Position numbers and translations under genes: made by a program. From NCBI RefSeq assembly GCF_003852705.1, contig NZ_REFA01000001.1, positions 62,001 to 126,000 of the forward strand: 64,000 bases of DNA, given 5' to 3'. The stretch is from Amniculibacterium aquaticum (GTDB taxonomy: Bacteria > Bacteroidota > Bacteroidia > Flavobacteriales > Weeksellaceae). The notes beneath the pieces are model-generated. The model searched no databases. It saw only the letters and a list, made by a program, of their open reading frames with translations, and had not been told where the DNA came from. Positions 26,692 through 35,901 of this stretch are shown one piece after another (position 1 is the stretch's first letter; each line of letters begins with the position of its first letter).

Positions 26692-28812
26692 ATGTTCAAA
26701 AAAATGAAACTCAATACTTTGTTTCTTTTTCTTCCACTGATGAGCTTGATGTTCTGCTTCAACGCTCCAAAGAACGATGATGAGAAAATGACAACCATCA
26801 TGGTTAGTGTAAAAAACACACTTTCCTATTTGCACTATAGTCCCAAACCGATCAATGATGCCTATTCCAAAGAAGTGTACAAGCATTATTTTGAAATGGT
26901 CGATCCTGCAAAACGCTATTTCTTGCAGACCGATATGGACGAATTTGCCAAATACGAAACCAAACTGGATGATTATCTTTCTGGTGGGGATTTAACTTTT
27001 TTCAAACTGACCACAGACAGGCTTTTGCAAAGAGCTGATGAAATTGATGCAATGACCCAAGAAATCTTTAAGTCACCCATCAATTTAGATCAGGACGAAA
27101 CTTTTATTCTGGATGCGAAAAATAAAAAATATCCTAAAGACAAAGCTGAGCTTTTGACGGAATGGAAAAAGTATGTAAAATACAACATTCTTCAAGAAAT
27201 GGAATCGCTAAATGCTAAGGAAAAAAGCCAAAAAGAATTGAAAGATTCTCTGCAAAGAAACAAACTGAAAGACACCGTAAATCTTAAAATCTTAACGCCT
27301 GAACAAAAAAGAGCAAAGGCTACAGATGAAGTAAAGGACTTGCTGAGCGACTCGTTCCGAAGATTCAAAAGGGTGAAAAGAATGGAATGGTTTTCTCGTT
27401 ATATGAATGCTTATACGGAAGTTTTTGACCCGCATTCCAATTATTTTTCACCACAAGACAAAGACGATTTCGACACCAGCTTTAAAGGGAAGATTATAGG
27501 GATTGGAGCGATGATTCAAGAGAAAAAAGGCTACTTGTATCTGGGAGCTTTAACCGTTGGTGCTCCTGCTTGGAAGTCCAAACAACTATCAGATGGTGAT
27601 AAAATCTTAAAAATAAAATCAAAACCAAAAGAGGATGCTGTGAATGCCGTAGGCTTATTGGCAAATGAAGCGGTGAAATTAATTCGAGGCGAAAAAGGCA
27701 CCCCTGTCACTCTTACGGTTCAGAAGAAAGACCAATCCATAAAAGAAGTTACCCTGATCCGTGAAGAGGTAGAAATTGAAGATACTTTTGCCAAAAGTGT
27801 GGTCATCACCGATGCCAATGGAAAAAAATGGGGCTTCATCAATCTGCCAGGCTTCAATGCCGATTTTGAAGATAGCAAAGGTAGAAATGCCTCTGATGAT
27901 GTGAAAAACGAAATCATAAAATTAAAAGAACTGGGAATACAAGGAATTGTATTGGATCTAAGAAACAACGGTGGCGGATCTTTGACAGAGGTTGGCGATA
28001 TGATGGGATTGTTTATGAATGCAGGCCCTTTTGTGCAAGTAAAGGACGGGAATGGGAAAATAAACACCTTGAAAAGCAAATTCAATTCACCATTATGGAC
28101 CGGTCCTTTGGTGGTGATGCAAAATGAACTTTCGGCTTCGGCTTCTGAGATTTTTGCGGGTGTGGTTCAGGATTACGGCCGTGGAATTGTTATCGGATCG
28201 CCACAATCGTTCGGAAAAGGTACGGTGCAAACTTTTGTTGAGCTGAACCGTTTCTTAAGCTCATCCGATGATTTTGGTGCCCTAAAACTGACCATACAAA
28301 AATTCTACAGAGTGACCGGAGAATCGACCCAAAGAAAAGGGATCGAATCGGATATCAAACTGAAAGACTTCTTTACCTATGCCGAAGTGGGTGAACGATT
28401 TGATGAATATGCACTGGCTTGGGACAAGATTGCTCCAACTCCATTTACTAAAATGGCAAATACGGATTTTGCAAAGATAGAAGCTGCATCTGCGGCTAGA
28501 ATGGCAACCAATAAAATGTACCAGTTGATGCAAGAATCTGCAGAATGGAAAAAGACTTTGGATAAAGAAGAAGTGATTACTCTGAACCAGACAAAGTTTT
28601 TTGACTTGATGAATACCCGCAAAGCACAGATTGAAAAATTCAAATCTTTGGACAAATTCAATAACAAATTGGTATTCACTTTCAATACGGACGAGCAAAC
28701 CCGAATGAAAACCGACGACATCTTTAAGAAGAAAAAAGAAAATTGGAAGAAGAACCTTCAGAAAGATTTTTATCTTCAAGAAGCCATCAATGTAATTTCA
28801 GAAATAAAATAA
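26692..28812 (+). CDS. carboxy-terminal processing protease (S41, Prc-type)
   Basis: A 706-residue periplasmic serine protease. The signal peptide is KMKLNTLFLFLPLMSLMFCF; a Cys at its end could be a lipobox (MFCF), but this is uncertain. An N-terminal helical domain (about 50-240) is followed by a PDZ domain (about 250-340: IGAMIQEKKGYLYLGALTVGAPAWKS). The S41 catalytic part has Ser in ELSASASEIFAG and Lys in SFGKGTVQ. A Prc-type C-terminal DUF3340-like domain ends the protein. It is expected to trim or degrade envelope proteins from their C-termini. The frame extends upstream to 26638; ATG 26692 fits the signal peptide. Confidence 0.93.
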   Translation: MFKKMKLNTLFLFLPLMSLMFCFNAPKNDDEKMTTIMVSVKNTLSYLHYSPKPINDAYSKEVYKHYFEMVDPAKRYFLQTDMDEFAKYETKLDDYLSGGDLTFFKLTTDRLLQRADEIDAMTQEIFKSPINLDQDETFILDAKNKKYPKDKAELLTEWKKYVKYNILQEMESLNAKEKSQKELKDSLQRNKLKDTVNLKILTPEQKRAKATDEVKDLLSDSFRRFKRVKRMEWFSRYMNAYTEVFDPHSNYFSPQDKDDFDTSFKGKIIGIGAMIQEKKGYLYLGALTVGAPAWKSKQLSDGDKILKIKSKPKEDAVNAVGLLANEAVKLIRGEKGTPVTLTVQKKDQSIKEVTLIREEVEIEDTFAKSVVITDANGKKWGFINLPGFNADFEDSKGRNASDDVKNEIIKLKELGIQGIVLDLRNNGGGSLTEVGDMMGLFMNAGPFVQVKDGNGKINTLKSKFNSPLWTGPLVVMQNELSASASEIFAGVVQDYGRGIVIGSPQSFGKGTVQTFVELNRFLSSSDDFGALKLTIQKFYRVTGESTQRKGIESDIKLKDFFTYAEVGERFDEYALAWDKIAPTPFTKMANTDFAKIEAASAARMATNKMYQLMQESAEWKKTLDKEEVITLNQTKFFDLMNTRKAQIEKFKSLDKFNNKLVFTFNTDEQTRMKTDDIFKKKKENWKKNLQKDFYLQEAINVISEIK

Positions 28813-28828
28813 AAACCAATATCAATCG

Positions 28829-28867
28829 AAAAGGCTGTCCAAGAAAATTGGGCAGCCTTTTGTTTTT
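28829..28867 (+). terminator. terminator after the processing protease
   Basis: The stem AAAAGGCTGTCC with GGGCAGCCTTTT is followed by T-rich sequence, 17 bp after the stop codon. Confidence 0.75.
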
Positions 28868-28931
28868 GGTGAAAGAATCAGACTAAGATTGTGTAAGTTT
28901 TATTGTGGAAAATTGGTTTGTTGGAAAAATC

Positions 28932-28964
28932 AAAAAATCCTTGCCTTAGAAATGGGCAAGGATT
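28932..28964 (-). terminator. terminator after guaB
   Basis: On the minus strand, AATCCTTGCC and GGCAAGGATT form a 10-bp stem followed by TTTTTT. Confidence 0.75.
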
Positions 28965-28986
28965 GAATATCGTTAATTTTAAGCGT

Positions 28987-30447
28987 TTACAATGAGTAAT
29001 TTGGAGCTTCTTGGGTGATGATGACATCGTGAGGGTGAGATTCTTTCAAACCGCTACCGGTAATCTTCACCATTTTGCTGTCTTTTTGAAGTGCAACAAT
29101 GTCTTTGGTTCCGCAATAACCCATTCCGGCACGGATGCCTCCTGTCAATTGGAAAATAACATCTTCCAATCGGCCTTTGTGTGGCACTCTTCCTTCGATA
29201 CCTTCCGGTACAAATTTTTTCGCTTCGGATTGGAAGTATCTTTCCTTTCCACCTCTCTTCATCGCGGCTAGAGAGCCCATTCCTTGGTAAGATTTGAATT
29301 TTCTACCTTGGAAAATAATCTCCTCGCCCGGAGCTTCGTCAGTGCCCGCCAAAAGAGAACCCAACATAACAGCACCTGCACCAGAAGCCAAAGCTTTTAC
29401 AATATCACCGGAAAGTTTGATCCCTCCATCTCCAATAACGGTTACATTTTTGGTTTGCGCATACTCATAAACATTGTAGATGGCAGAAAGTTGAGGTACC
29501 CCAACACCGGCTACCACACGAGTTGTACAGATGGATCCTGGACCTACCCCTACTTTTAGAACATTGGCACCTGCTTCTATCAAATCTTTTGCAGCTTCTG
29601 CAGTTACGATGTTTCCACCAACGATATCCAGATTTGGAAAAGCTTTTCTGATTTCAGAAATTTTATCCAACACCCCTTTGGAATGTCCGTGTGCCGAATC
29701 GATGGCTACAATGTCCACACCAGCAGCTACCAATGCATTCACACGATCCATGGTATCTACACCTACACCAACTCCGGCTCCAACAATAAGTCTTCCGTTT
29801 TGGTCTTTGTTGGCATTGGGATATTCCAATTGGTTATCGATGTCTTTGATGGTGATTAGTCCGATCAGTTTGTTTTCAGCATCAACGATGGGTAATTTTT
29901 CTACACGATTTTCGAGCAATATTTTTTTCGCCTCATCCAGATTGGTATTTTTTCCTGAAGTTACCAAATTGTCTTTGGTCATCAGGGTTTCTACTTTGGC
30001 GTCCAAGTTTTCTTGATATTTTACATCTCTATTGGTGATAATCCCAATTAATTTATTGTCTGCATCCACCACGGGAAGTCCGGAGATTTTGAACTGTGCC
30101 ATTAGATCTTTGGCTTCGCCCAAGGTATGGTCTTTGGAAAGGGTAACCGGATCGGAAATCATTCCATTTTCGGATCTTTTCACACGGTTAACTTGAGCAG
30201 CTTGCTCTTCTACCGTCATGTTTTTATGAATGAAGCCCAAGCCTCCCACTCTTGCCAATGCAATAGCCATTTCTGCCTCGGTTACGGTGTCCATAGCCGC
30301 AGAAACAATAGGTACATTAAGGGTTATTTTGTCGGTAAGTCTGGATTTTAGGGAAACCTGATTGGGTAAAACTTCTGAATAAGAAGGAACTAAAAGTACA
30401 TCATCGAAAGTGATGGCGCTTTCTACAATTTTGTTATGAATAGACAT
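28987..30447 (-). CDS. guaB: IMP dehydrogenase
   Basis: Oxidises IMP to XMP, the first committed step of GMP synthesis. It has 486 residues: a TIM barrel with a two-CBS Bateman insert (about 95-210: [44 protein letters not shown]). Catalytic-site segments are [18 protein letters not shown] (with the active Cys) and the flap [10 protein letters not shown]. Monocistronic, with a -7 element at 30462-30469. Confidence 0.97.
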   Translation of the reverse strand: MSIHNKIVESAITFDDVLLVPSYSEVLPNQVSLKSRLTDKITLNVPIVSAAMDTVTEAEMAIALARVGGLGFIHKNMTVEEQAAQVNRVKRSENGMISDPVTLSKDHTLGEAKDLMAQFKISGLPVVDADNKLIGIITNRDVKYQENLDAKVETLMTKDNLVTSGKNTNLDEAKKILLENRVEKLPIVDAENKLIGLITIKDIDNQLEYPNANKDQNGRLIVGAGVGVGVDTMDRVNALVAAGVDIVAIDSAHGHSKGVLDKISEIRKAFPNLDIVGGNIVTAEAAKDLIEAGANVLKVGVGPGSICTTRVVAGVGVPQLSAIYNVYEYAQTKNVTVIGDGGIKLSGDIVKALASGAGAVMLGSLLAGTDEAPGEEIIFQGRKFKSYQGMGSLAAMKRGGKERYFQSEAKKFVPEGIEGRVPHKGRLEDVIFQLTGGIRAGMGYCGTKDIVALQKDSKMVKITGSGLKESHPHDVIITQEAPNYSL

Positions 30448-30461
30448 CTTTACTTTCTTTG

Positions 30462-30469
30462 CAAAATTA
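30462..30469 (-). promoter_or_regulatory. -7 promoter element for guaB
   Basis: TAATTTTG on the minus strand, 15 bp before the guaB ATG, giving a very short leader. Confidence 0.5.
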
Positions 30470-30527
30470 AATCTTTCTGACCAATCGTGAAAGATTTTTT
30501 TATTTTTTAACAGAAATTTAATTTTAA

Positions 30528-30717
30528 GAGCCTGTTTAAATTTTATATCTAGATTTTTTGTATAGATATTTGGATGGATTTTGGGTTTTAAAATTGAAGT
30601 TTTGCAGGCTAAAACAAAAATTTAAAATGCAAAATACGCTAAATTGAATGCAAAAAGGCAGATAAGAAAGATTGGAAATAGTCGGAATATTATTTCGGTA
30701 AAATTTTAAACGGGCTC
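30528..30717. mobile_element. MITE-like element with inverted terminal repeats, 190 bp
   Basis: The left end reads GAGCCTGTTTAAATTTTA and the reverse complement of the right end reads GAGCCCGTTTAAAATTTTA: 18-19 bp terminal repeats with one mismatch and one indel. TAA flanks both ends (30525-30527 and 30718-30720) as a 3-bp target duplication. The inside encodes nothing. A GAGCC end and a TNA duplication are what I know from IS5-family (IS1031-group) insertion sequences, so it may be mobilised by such a transposase encoded elsewhere. It fills most of the 292-bp gap between guaB and the membrane protein gene. Confidence 0.75.
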
Positions 30718-30739
30718 TAAGTTTGAATTTAATTTAAAC

Positions 30740-31447
30740 TTAATTCAGCTGATGCGTTAAAATAAAAGCTTCTACTTTTTTGATCTGAACCAAATAACGA
30801 TTGAGAGAAAGCCATGTGAAAAGGCAGATTGTTGCAAGGACCAAATAAATGAATAAAATTCCAAAAACCTGCCATTCCAAAGTGGAAACATGTAAAAAAG
30901 CATCTACAAAAACTTTGTAATCCGATACAGATTTAAACAAAAAGTAGGCCATGGAAAGGTGAATCATGACATAGTTTTGATACAAAGTGAGTGTGAATTT
31001 AGAATGTTTTTTCGGTAAATTGACTGCTTTCCAATTTCGTATAATTTTGATGATGGGTGCAAAAACCATGATCACGATCAATAATAGAATAAGATATTGA
31101 AAAATTTCTTTTGGAAATAATAACGATAAAACGAACGATGCCAATACGATGATTCCTGCATATTTCACACTTTCAAAAAATACCGATTTCAACATGGTTT
31201 TTTCAAAATTCCTGACCAAATCGCTTCGGTTTTCCAACTCCCAGCCTCCGTTCCAATACGGAGTGAGGTCGTTGCACCAGGAGTCTTTGGTTTTTTGAAA
31301 AGCATCATCAAAACATAAGTTATGACGCGCTTGCAAATCGTGTATTTGGGATATAAAATGATCGTAAACCTCTATCAACATGTCTATGGGAAGTTTTTTT
31401 ACCGAGAGATAGGATAGGATTTCTTGTTGTTGGGCTTCGGTTATCAT
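30740..31447 (-). CDS. multi-pass membrane protein partnered with PadR regulator
   Basis: A 235-residue protein. The first 85 residues are soluble (YDHFISQIHDLQARHNLCFDDAFQKTKDSW), reminiscent of the short helical domain found beside PadR regulators. Four to five membrane helices follow. The start codon overlaps the PadR stop by 4 bp (ATGA), so the two are translationally coupled. Function unknown; PadR-linked membrane proteins are usually controlled by their regulator. The MITE lies immediately downstream. Confidence 0.75.
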   Translation of the reverse strand: MITEAQQQEILSYLSVKKLPIDMLIEVYDHFISQIHDLQARHNLCFDDAFQKTKDSWCNDLTPYWNGGWELENRSDLVRNFEKTMLKSVFFESVKYAGIIVLASFVLSLLFPKEIFQYLILLLIVIMVFAPIIKIIRNWKAVNLPKKHSKFTLTLYQNYVMIHLSMAYFLFKSVSDYKVFVDAFLHVSTLEWQVFGILFIYLVLATICLFTWLSLNRYLVQIKKVEAFILTHQLN

Positions 31448-31767
31448 GGTTTAAAAATATTTTGAAGAGATAAAATATAAGCATTCATTTCATTTTCCAA
31501 AACGGATTGTTGTTTCAGTCCTTTGTCGGTTAATTTATAATACTTGCGGTCTCTCCCGTTGATGGTTTGCACCTCTGTCACGACCAATCCTTGGACTTCT
31601 AATTTGTGAAGTATCGGATACAAAGCGCCTTCGGTGATTTCCAAGTGGCCTTCAGTTTGTTGTTTTGCCAATTGCGTCATTTGGTAGCCGTACATTTTTC
31701 GCTCCACGCTCAGCATTTTCAAAATGATGCTTTGTAGGGTTCCTTTATAATAAGATTTGGCCGACAT
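31444..31767 (-). CDS. PadR family transcriptional regulator
   Basis: A 107-residue winged-helix repressor. SAKSYYKGTLQSIILKMLSVERKMYGYQMTQL and EGALYPILHKLEVQGLV are the PadR DNA-binding motifs; a short C-terminal helix follows. The frame can be extended to a GTG at 31782, but ATG 31767 fits the promoter element at 31793-31800. It is coupled to the membrane protein gene. The palindrome TTGTTAGTAACAA at 31783-31795 is a likely operator. Confidence 0.88.
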   Translation of the reverse strand: MSAKSYYKGTLQSIILKMLSVERKMYGYQMTQLAKQQTEGHLEITEGALYPILHKLEVQGLVVTEVQTINGRDRKYYKLTDKGLKQQSVLENEMNAYILSLQNIFKP

Positions 31768-31782
31768 GAATTTTGATTTCAC

Positions 31783-31800
31783 TTGTTAGTAACAAATGTA
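31783..31800 (-). promoter_or_regulatory. PadR promoter with candidate operator palindrome
   Basis: Minus-strand TACATTTG (31793-31800), with CAAA (31821-31824) in plus-strand notation as a possible -33. The perfect palindrome TTGTTAGTAACAA (31783-31795) overlaps the -7 element and the start region, a good place for autorepression. Confidence 0.5.
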
Positions 31801-31879
31801 TGCATAATTTTCTTATGTATCAAATGGATGTCAAGATTCTTTGTTTTTCATAATATTTTTTCATTTCGAAAAATATTCA

Positions 31880-31887
31880 TACCTTTG
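31880..31887 (+). promoter_or_regulatory. -7 promoter element for rplM-rpsI
   Basis: TACCTTTG, 47 bp before the GTG start of rplM. A leader with two small hairpins follows (31892-31902 and 31911-31925). Confidence 0.6.
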
Positions 31888-31933
31888 CACACCCTTATTG
31901 GGAAAATTATGTTTAATCATTAAACGAAAAAGT

Positions 31934-32389
31934 GTGAATACATTAAGTTACAAAACAGTATCAGCGAACAAGGCTACCGCTAAAAAAGAATGGGTTGTGG
32001 TAGACGCTGAAGGACAGCCTTTAGGAAGACTAGCTTCTAAGGTTGCCAAGATTTTGAGAGGTAAGCACAAAACGAACTTTACTCCGCATGTTGATTGTGG
32101 TGATAATGTTATCGTTTTGAACGCAGGAAAGATTAGTCTTTCTGGGAACAAGTGGGCAGATAAGACCTATATTTGGCATACAGGATACCCTGGTGGTCAA
32201 AAGTCTATGACGGCGACTGAGTTGTTGGAAAAACATCCGATGAGAGTTTTGGAAAAATCCGTAAAAGGTATGCTTCCTAAAAACAAATTGGGTGCAGCTA
32301 TCTACAAAAATCTTTACCTATACGAAGGTACAGAACATAAGCATGAAGCTCAGCAACCTAAAACTATTAATATTAACGAAATTAAATAA
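31934..32389 (+). CDS. rplM: 50S ribosomal protein L13
   Basis: 151 residues with the L13 features [49 protein letters not shown] and [14 protein letters not shown]. The open frame starts at 31841, but that region contains the promoter element and a leader; the GTG at 31934 ([14 protein letters not shown]) gives the normal length. It forms an operon with rpsI (5-bp gap). Confidence 0.95.
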   Translation: MNTLSYKTVSANKATAKKEWVVVDAEGQPLGRLASKVAKILRGKHKTNFTPHVDCGDNVIVLNAGKISLSGNKWADKTYIWHTGYPGGQKSMTATELLEKHPMRVLEKSVKGMLPKNKLGAAIYKNLYLYEGTEHKHEAQQPKTININEIK

Positions 32390-32394
32390 TAGAA

Positions 32395-32781
32395 ATGTCA
32401 ACAGTTCATAAAATAGGAAGAAGAAAAACTTCTGTAGCTAGAGTTTATGTAAAACCAGGAACCGGAGTGATCAAAATCAACGGTAAAGAAGCTAAAGAAT
32501 ATTTTTCTACAGATGTATTGGTTTATAAAGTAAACCAACCGTTTGCACTTACTGAAACTACTGCTCAATACGATGTTACTGTAAATGTTTTCGGAGGTGG
32601 TATCACAGGTCAAGCAGAGGCTATCCGTTTGGGTATCTCTAGAGCAATGTGTGAGATCAATGCTGAATTTAGATTGGTTCTTAAGCCTGCAGGTCTTTTG
32701 ACAAGAGATGCAAGAATGGTGGAAAGAAAAAAACCAGGTCAGAAAAAAGCAAGAAAGAGATTCCAATTCTCCAAGCGTTAA
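32395..32781 (+). CDS. rpsI: 30S ribosomal protein S9
   Basis: A 128-residue protein: [19 protein letters not shown] at the start, [18 protein letters not shown] in the middle and the basic tail [19 protein letters not shown] that reaches the decoding site. It follows rplM directly and is separated from rpsB by 190 bp. Confidence 0.97.
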   Translation: MSTVHKIGRRKTSVARVYVKPGTGVIKINGKEAKEYFSTDVLVYKVNQPFALTETTAQYDVTVNVFGGGITGQAEAIRLGISRAMCEINAEFRLVLKPAGLLTRDARMVERKKPGQKKARKRFQFSKR

Positions 32782-32971
32782 GATTTGCTGTTGGCAGATG
32801 GCTTATGGTCATTGGCTACAGAAAATTGTTAAAATTTATTTAAACTTAATTTTGGTGAAACTGCGCATGCACAACACCAATTGCCCGTTAGCTTAGCATC
32901 CAAACTTTACTCCCTTCTATCGTAAAGTTGATTGCCAAAAAGCGGAAAGTAAACTAACAAAAAACAAAAAC
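32782..32971 (+). promoter_or_regulatory. spacer before rpsB with hairpin, possible leader
   Basis: 190 bp with no gene. A hairpin AACTTTAC/GTAAAGTT (32903-32929) lies 42 bp before the rpsB start; such a position would suit control of ribosomal-protein synthesis, but I do not recognise a known family. No strong promoter match seen. Confidence 0.35.
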
Positions 32972-33733
32972 ATGGCAAAAGTAAATGTTAAAGACCTCCT
33001 AGAGGCAGGAGTACACTTCGGTCACATGACCAGAAAGTGGAATCCAAATATGGCTCCATACATTTTCATGGAGAAAAACGGTATTCACATCGTAGATTTA
33101 CATAAAACAGCTGTAAAATTGGAAGAAGCTTGTGGAGCTTTGGAAAAAATTACTTCTGCAGGTAAGAAAGTTTTGTTCGTAGCAACTAAAAAACAAGCTA
33201 AAGAGGTTGTGGCTAAGTATGCTTCTGAACTGAATATGCCTTACATTACTGAAAGATGGCCAGGTGGTATGCTTACCAACTTCGTAACCATCCGTAAAGC
33301 AGTAAAGAAAATGAATGCGATCGACAAAATGAAAAAAGACGGTACATTCGAAACTTTATCTAAAAAAGAAAGATTGCAAGTGGACAGACAAAGAGCCAAT
33401 CTAGAGAAGAACTTAGGTTCTATCGCTGACATGGTGCGTCTTCCTTCTGCTGTTTTCGTGGTAGATATCATGAAAGAACACATCGCTGTTACTGAAGCTA
33501 AAAAATTGGGTATCCCAGTTTTCGGTATCGTTGATACCAACTCTGATCCAAGAAAAGTTGACTTCGTAATTCCAGGAAACGATGATGCTTCTAAATCTAT
33601 CGACATGATCTTGAGCATTGTTTCTGATTCTATCAAGGAAGGTCAATCTCAAAGAAAAGCAGATAAAGAAAAATCTAAAGAAGAAGAAGGTAACAAAGCT
33701 ACAGCTGAGGCTGACAAAGACTTTGAAGCTTAA
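32972..33733 (+). CDS. rpsB: 30S ribosomal protein S2
   Basis: 253 residues. LLEAGVHFGHMTRKWNPNMAPYIFMEKNG, ERWPGGMLTNF and FGIVDTNSDPRKVDFVIPGNDDA are S2 signatures. The Lys/Glu-rich tail is longer than in E. coli. In most bacteria tsf (EF-Ts) follows; here a terminator follows instead. Confidence 0.97.
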   Translation: MAKVNVKDLLEAGVHFGHMTRKWNPNMAPYIFMEKNGIHIVDLHKTAVKLEEACGALEKITSAGKKVLFVATKKQAKEVVAKYASELNMPYITERWPGGMLTNFVTIRKAVKKMNAIDKMKKDGTFETLSKKERLQVDRQRANLEKNLGSIADMVRLPSAVFVVDIMKEHIAVTEAKKLGIPVFGIVDTNSDPRKVDFVIPGNDDASKSIDMILSIVSDSIKEGQSQRKADKEKSKEEEGNKATAEADKDFEA

Positions 33734-33759
33734 TCTAAAAATAGTTTCTTTAAACACAG

Positions 33760-33789
33760 AATCCGTCTCTCTCGAGGCGGATTTTTTTT
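33760..33789 (+). terminator. terminator after rpsB
   Basis: The stem AATCCGTCTC/GAGGCGGATT (one G-U pair) has a TCTC loop and is followed by a T-run. Confidence 0.8.
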
Positions 33790-33833
33790 GTACACATCCG
33801 TTATCACGAATGGCTTTTGTCACGAGTGAAGGC

Positions 33834-33865
33834 AAAAAAATATCCGTCCCAATCAGGAACGGATA
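33834..33865 (-). terminator. terminator after the 602-residue gene
   Basis: On the minus strand, TATCCGTTCC and GGGACGGATA form a stem, followed by TTTTTTT. Confidence 0.75.
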
Positions 33866-33889
33866 ATTGCTATAAATAAGTTTTTATAT

Positions 33890-35698
33890 CTAACCCAATT
33901 GAGGGATTTCAATCGATTTAATCTTGTTTTGATATTCTTTCAACTGTTGGTTGATCTTGGTGAAATTGGATTTGAAATACGAGGTCTTATCAAACAGATC
34001 TTCGTAATACGAAACGCCATTTAGCAAATTGTCTTTGAAAGCCTGCCATTTTTTTACCTGATTTTTGGTCAAATCATCCGTAAATTCAGTGATTTCCTTA
34101 GACAAATAATCCACATACAGTTTCAATTCGTTGATGAAGACATTCGGTCGTCTATCGTCTGGCAAGACATTTTTGGTGCCGTAAATATGACCTACCATAT
34201 CCTTCAAAGAAACTTCTTTGTCGAAGTAAGCCAAGTTAGGTCCAGGGCAAACCACTACACCTTGTTTTTCGCCTTTAATTTTAAGGTCGTGATCCATATA
34301 AGAAGCGTTGGCCAAACCTACACAAAGACATGCTTTTTCGGTGATTTTATCTTTTTTCTTTTGATAAAGTTCTGGCGAAAGATGTTCTTTTTCTTTCTCA
34401 AGATCGTGCAGTTTCACTTTTTGAAACTTAGATGAAGCGGTACAAATTCCTTCAGGGCCAAATTCTTTACTCAGAGCCAATAATTTTTTAGGGCAAGAGC
34501 TTCCGTACTTTCCGTTGTCATTTTTCTCTTTATTCAGCAGTTCATTAGAGCTTCCTTTTACGGTGTTGAAGGGTACACCCAACGGAGAAATATTACTCAA
34601 GTAAAAATCTCCTTCTTTGGACTTTCTTAGCAGCTCTCTGGTTTCTAGATCAACAGAAGTTGCCTCGGGTACCAATAAAAATGGAGACCCCCAACCAATG
34701 CTGTCCACAGCGTAATTGTCCAATAAAAATTCATGTTCTTCGGCAGTACCTACACCGCCTTGAACGGAAATCTTAATGTTTAATTTTTCCGAAGGTACAG
34801 GCTTTCCTTTTTGTTCTAAAGCAGCCGCCATCAAAGGAAAAGCAGAATTGATAATCTCTTCTTTCTTTTGTTTGAATTCTTCCAAAATAGGCCCCATCAA
34901 CAAGCCTTCGGTAGCAAATGCATGTCCACCACAGTTCAGTCCAGATTCTATTCTGTATTCAGAAACCCAAAGTCCTTTTTTAGCCAAAAAATTCCCCTGA
35001 ATTATGGCCGAACGATAATCGCTAACTTTTAAGATGATTTTCTTTTTGATGTTTCCATCCGCATCGGGATAGAAATCTTCAAACTCTTCCATGTAGCTGT
35101 ACAATCTCGGATTCATTCCAGCAGAAAGCACAAGAGAAGATCTTAGGTTGGAATTTCCAAAGCCTCGTAAAGCAGAATGGGCATCGTTGTGAATCACAGG
35201 AAGTTGCACTCCCTTTTCAAAATTATCCTTATCCACTTTGGTCATGATGTTCACATCAATCTCTCCAGGATGCATGTGCTTGTCCACAAAAGATTTGATG
35301 CTTTCAGCAAGATCTTCTTTGGTTTCATGTAGAAGTTGTTGCAAACCGTCTTTCAAGTCGGATGTACTCGGAAGCATGGATATGAAATCTTGCAATGCCG
35401 CTTTATTTTTAGAGATATCTTCTTTGAAGGTTTCGAATTTTGTTTTCACAATTTCGTCCATCATGTCCAGATATGCCGTAATTCTTTTGGCTCTGTAATC
35501 TTCAATCTTTCGGGTGATGTGGTGGTAGTGGAAATGGAATTTCTTACTGTACACCTCACTCATCCTATCCAATATTTCGTCATCGATAATGGAAACTACC
35601 GACGATATTCCGTATTGAGCCACACGAATAGGGCTGTCGATGGTGTACGATAACCCCATCACCGGAATATGAAAATTGTGAATTTGTTTTTTATTCAT
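33890..35698 (-). CDS. large conserved protein with a possible TIM-barrel core
   Basis: A 602-residue cytoplasmic protein that I cannot assign. It opens with NFHIPVMGLSYTIDSPIRVAQYGI, resembling the start of nitronate-monooxygenase/FMN-type barrels, and later has SVQGGVGTAEEHEFLLDNYAVDSIGWG with a barrel-like phosphate-binding Gly stretch. A helical insert occupies about 45-150. Cys residues occur in SGLNCGGHAF, GSSCPKKL, EGICTAS, KACLCVGLA and VVVCPGPN, suggesting a metal or Fe-S site (inference). The C-terminal 100 residues are helical. Monocistronic, with a -7 element at 35730-35737 and its own terminator. Confidence 0.7.
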   Translation of the reverse strand: MNKKQIHNFHIPVMGLSYTIDSPIRVAQYGISSVVSIIDDEILDRMSEVYSKKFHFHYHHITRKIEDYRAKRITAYLDMMDEIVKTKFETFKEDISKNKAALQDFISMLPSTSDLKDGLQQLLHETKEDLAESIKSFVDKHMHPGEIDVNIMTKVDKDNFEKGVQLPVIHNDAHSALRGFGNSNLRSSLVLSAGMNPRLYSYMEEFEDFYPDADGNIKKKIILKVSDYRSAIIQGNFLAKKGLWVSEYRIESGLNCGGHAFATEGLLMGPILEEFKQKKEEIINSAFPLMAAALEQKGKPVPSEKLNIKISVQGGVGTAEEHEFLLDNYAVDSIGWGSPFLLVPEATSVDLETRELLRKSKEGDFYLSNISPLGVPFNTVKGSSNELLNKEKNDNGKYGSSCPKKLLALSKEFGPEGICTASSKFQKVKLHDLEKEKEHLSPELYQKKKDKITEKACLCVGLANASYMDHDLKIKGEKQGVVVCPGPNLAYFDKEVSLKDMVGHIYGTKNVLPDDRRPNVFINELKLYVDYLSKEITEFTDDLTKNQVKKWQAFKDNLLNGVSYYEDLFDKTSYFKSNFTKINQQLKEYQNKIKSIEIPQLG

Positions 35699-35729
35699 TT
35701 TTAAGGTATTCTATAATTTAAAAATCGCA

Positions 35730-35737
35730 CAAAATTA
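35730..35737 (-). promoter_or_regulatory. -7 promoter element for the 602-residue gene
   Basis: TAATTTTG on the minus strand, 32 bp before the ATG at 35698. Confidence 0.5.
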
Positions 35738-35901
35738 GGGCTTTTAATCCTTTAAACCATGTTTAATTTTGAAATTTAACACCTATTTTATGATTTAATC
35801 AATATTTAAACGGTTCATATTGTTTAAATTCAAATAAACTATGCTATAAGCAGTTGAAATTAGCCATTTAATAAAACAACGGATAAATGAACCGTGAAGT
35901 G

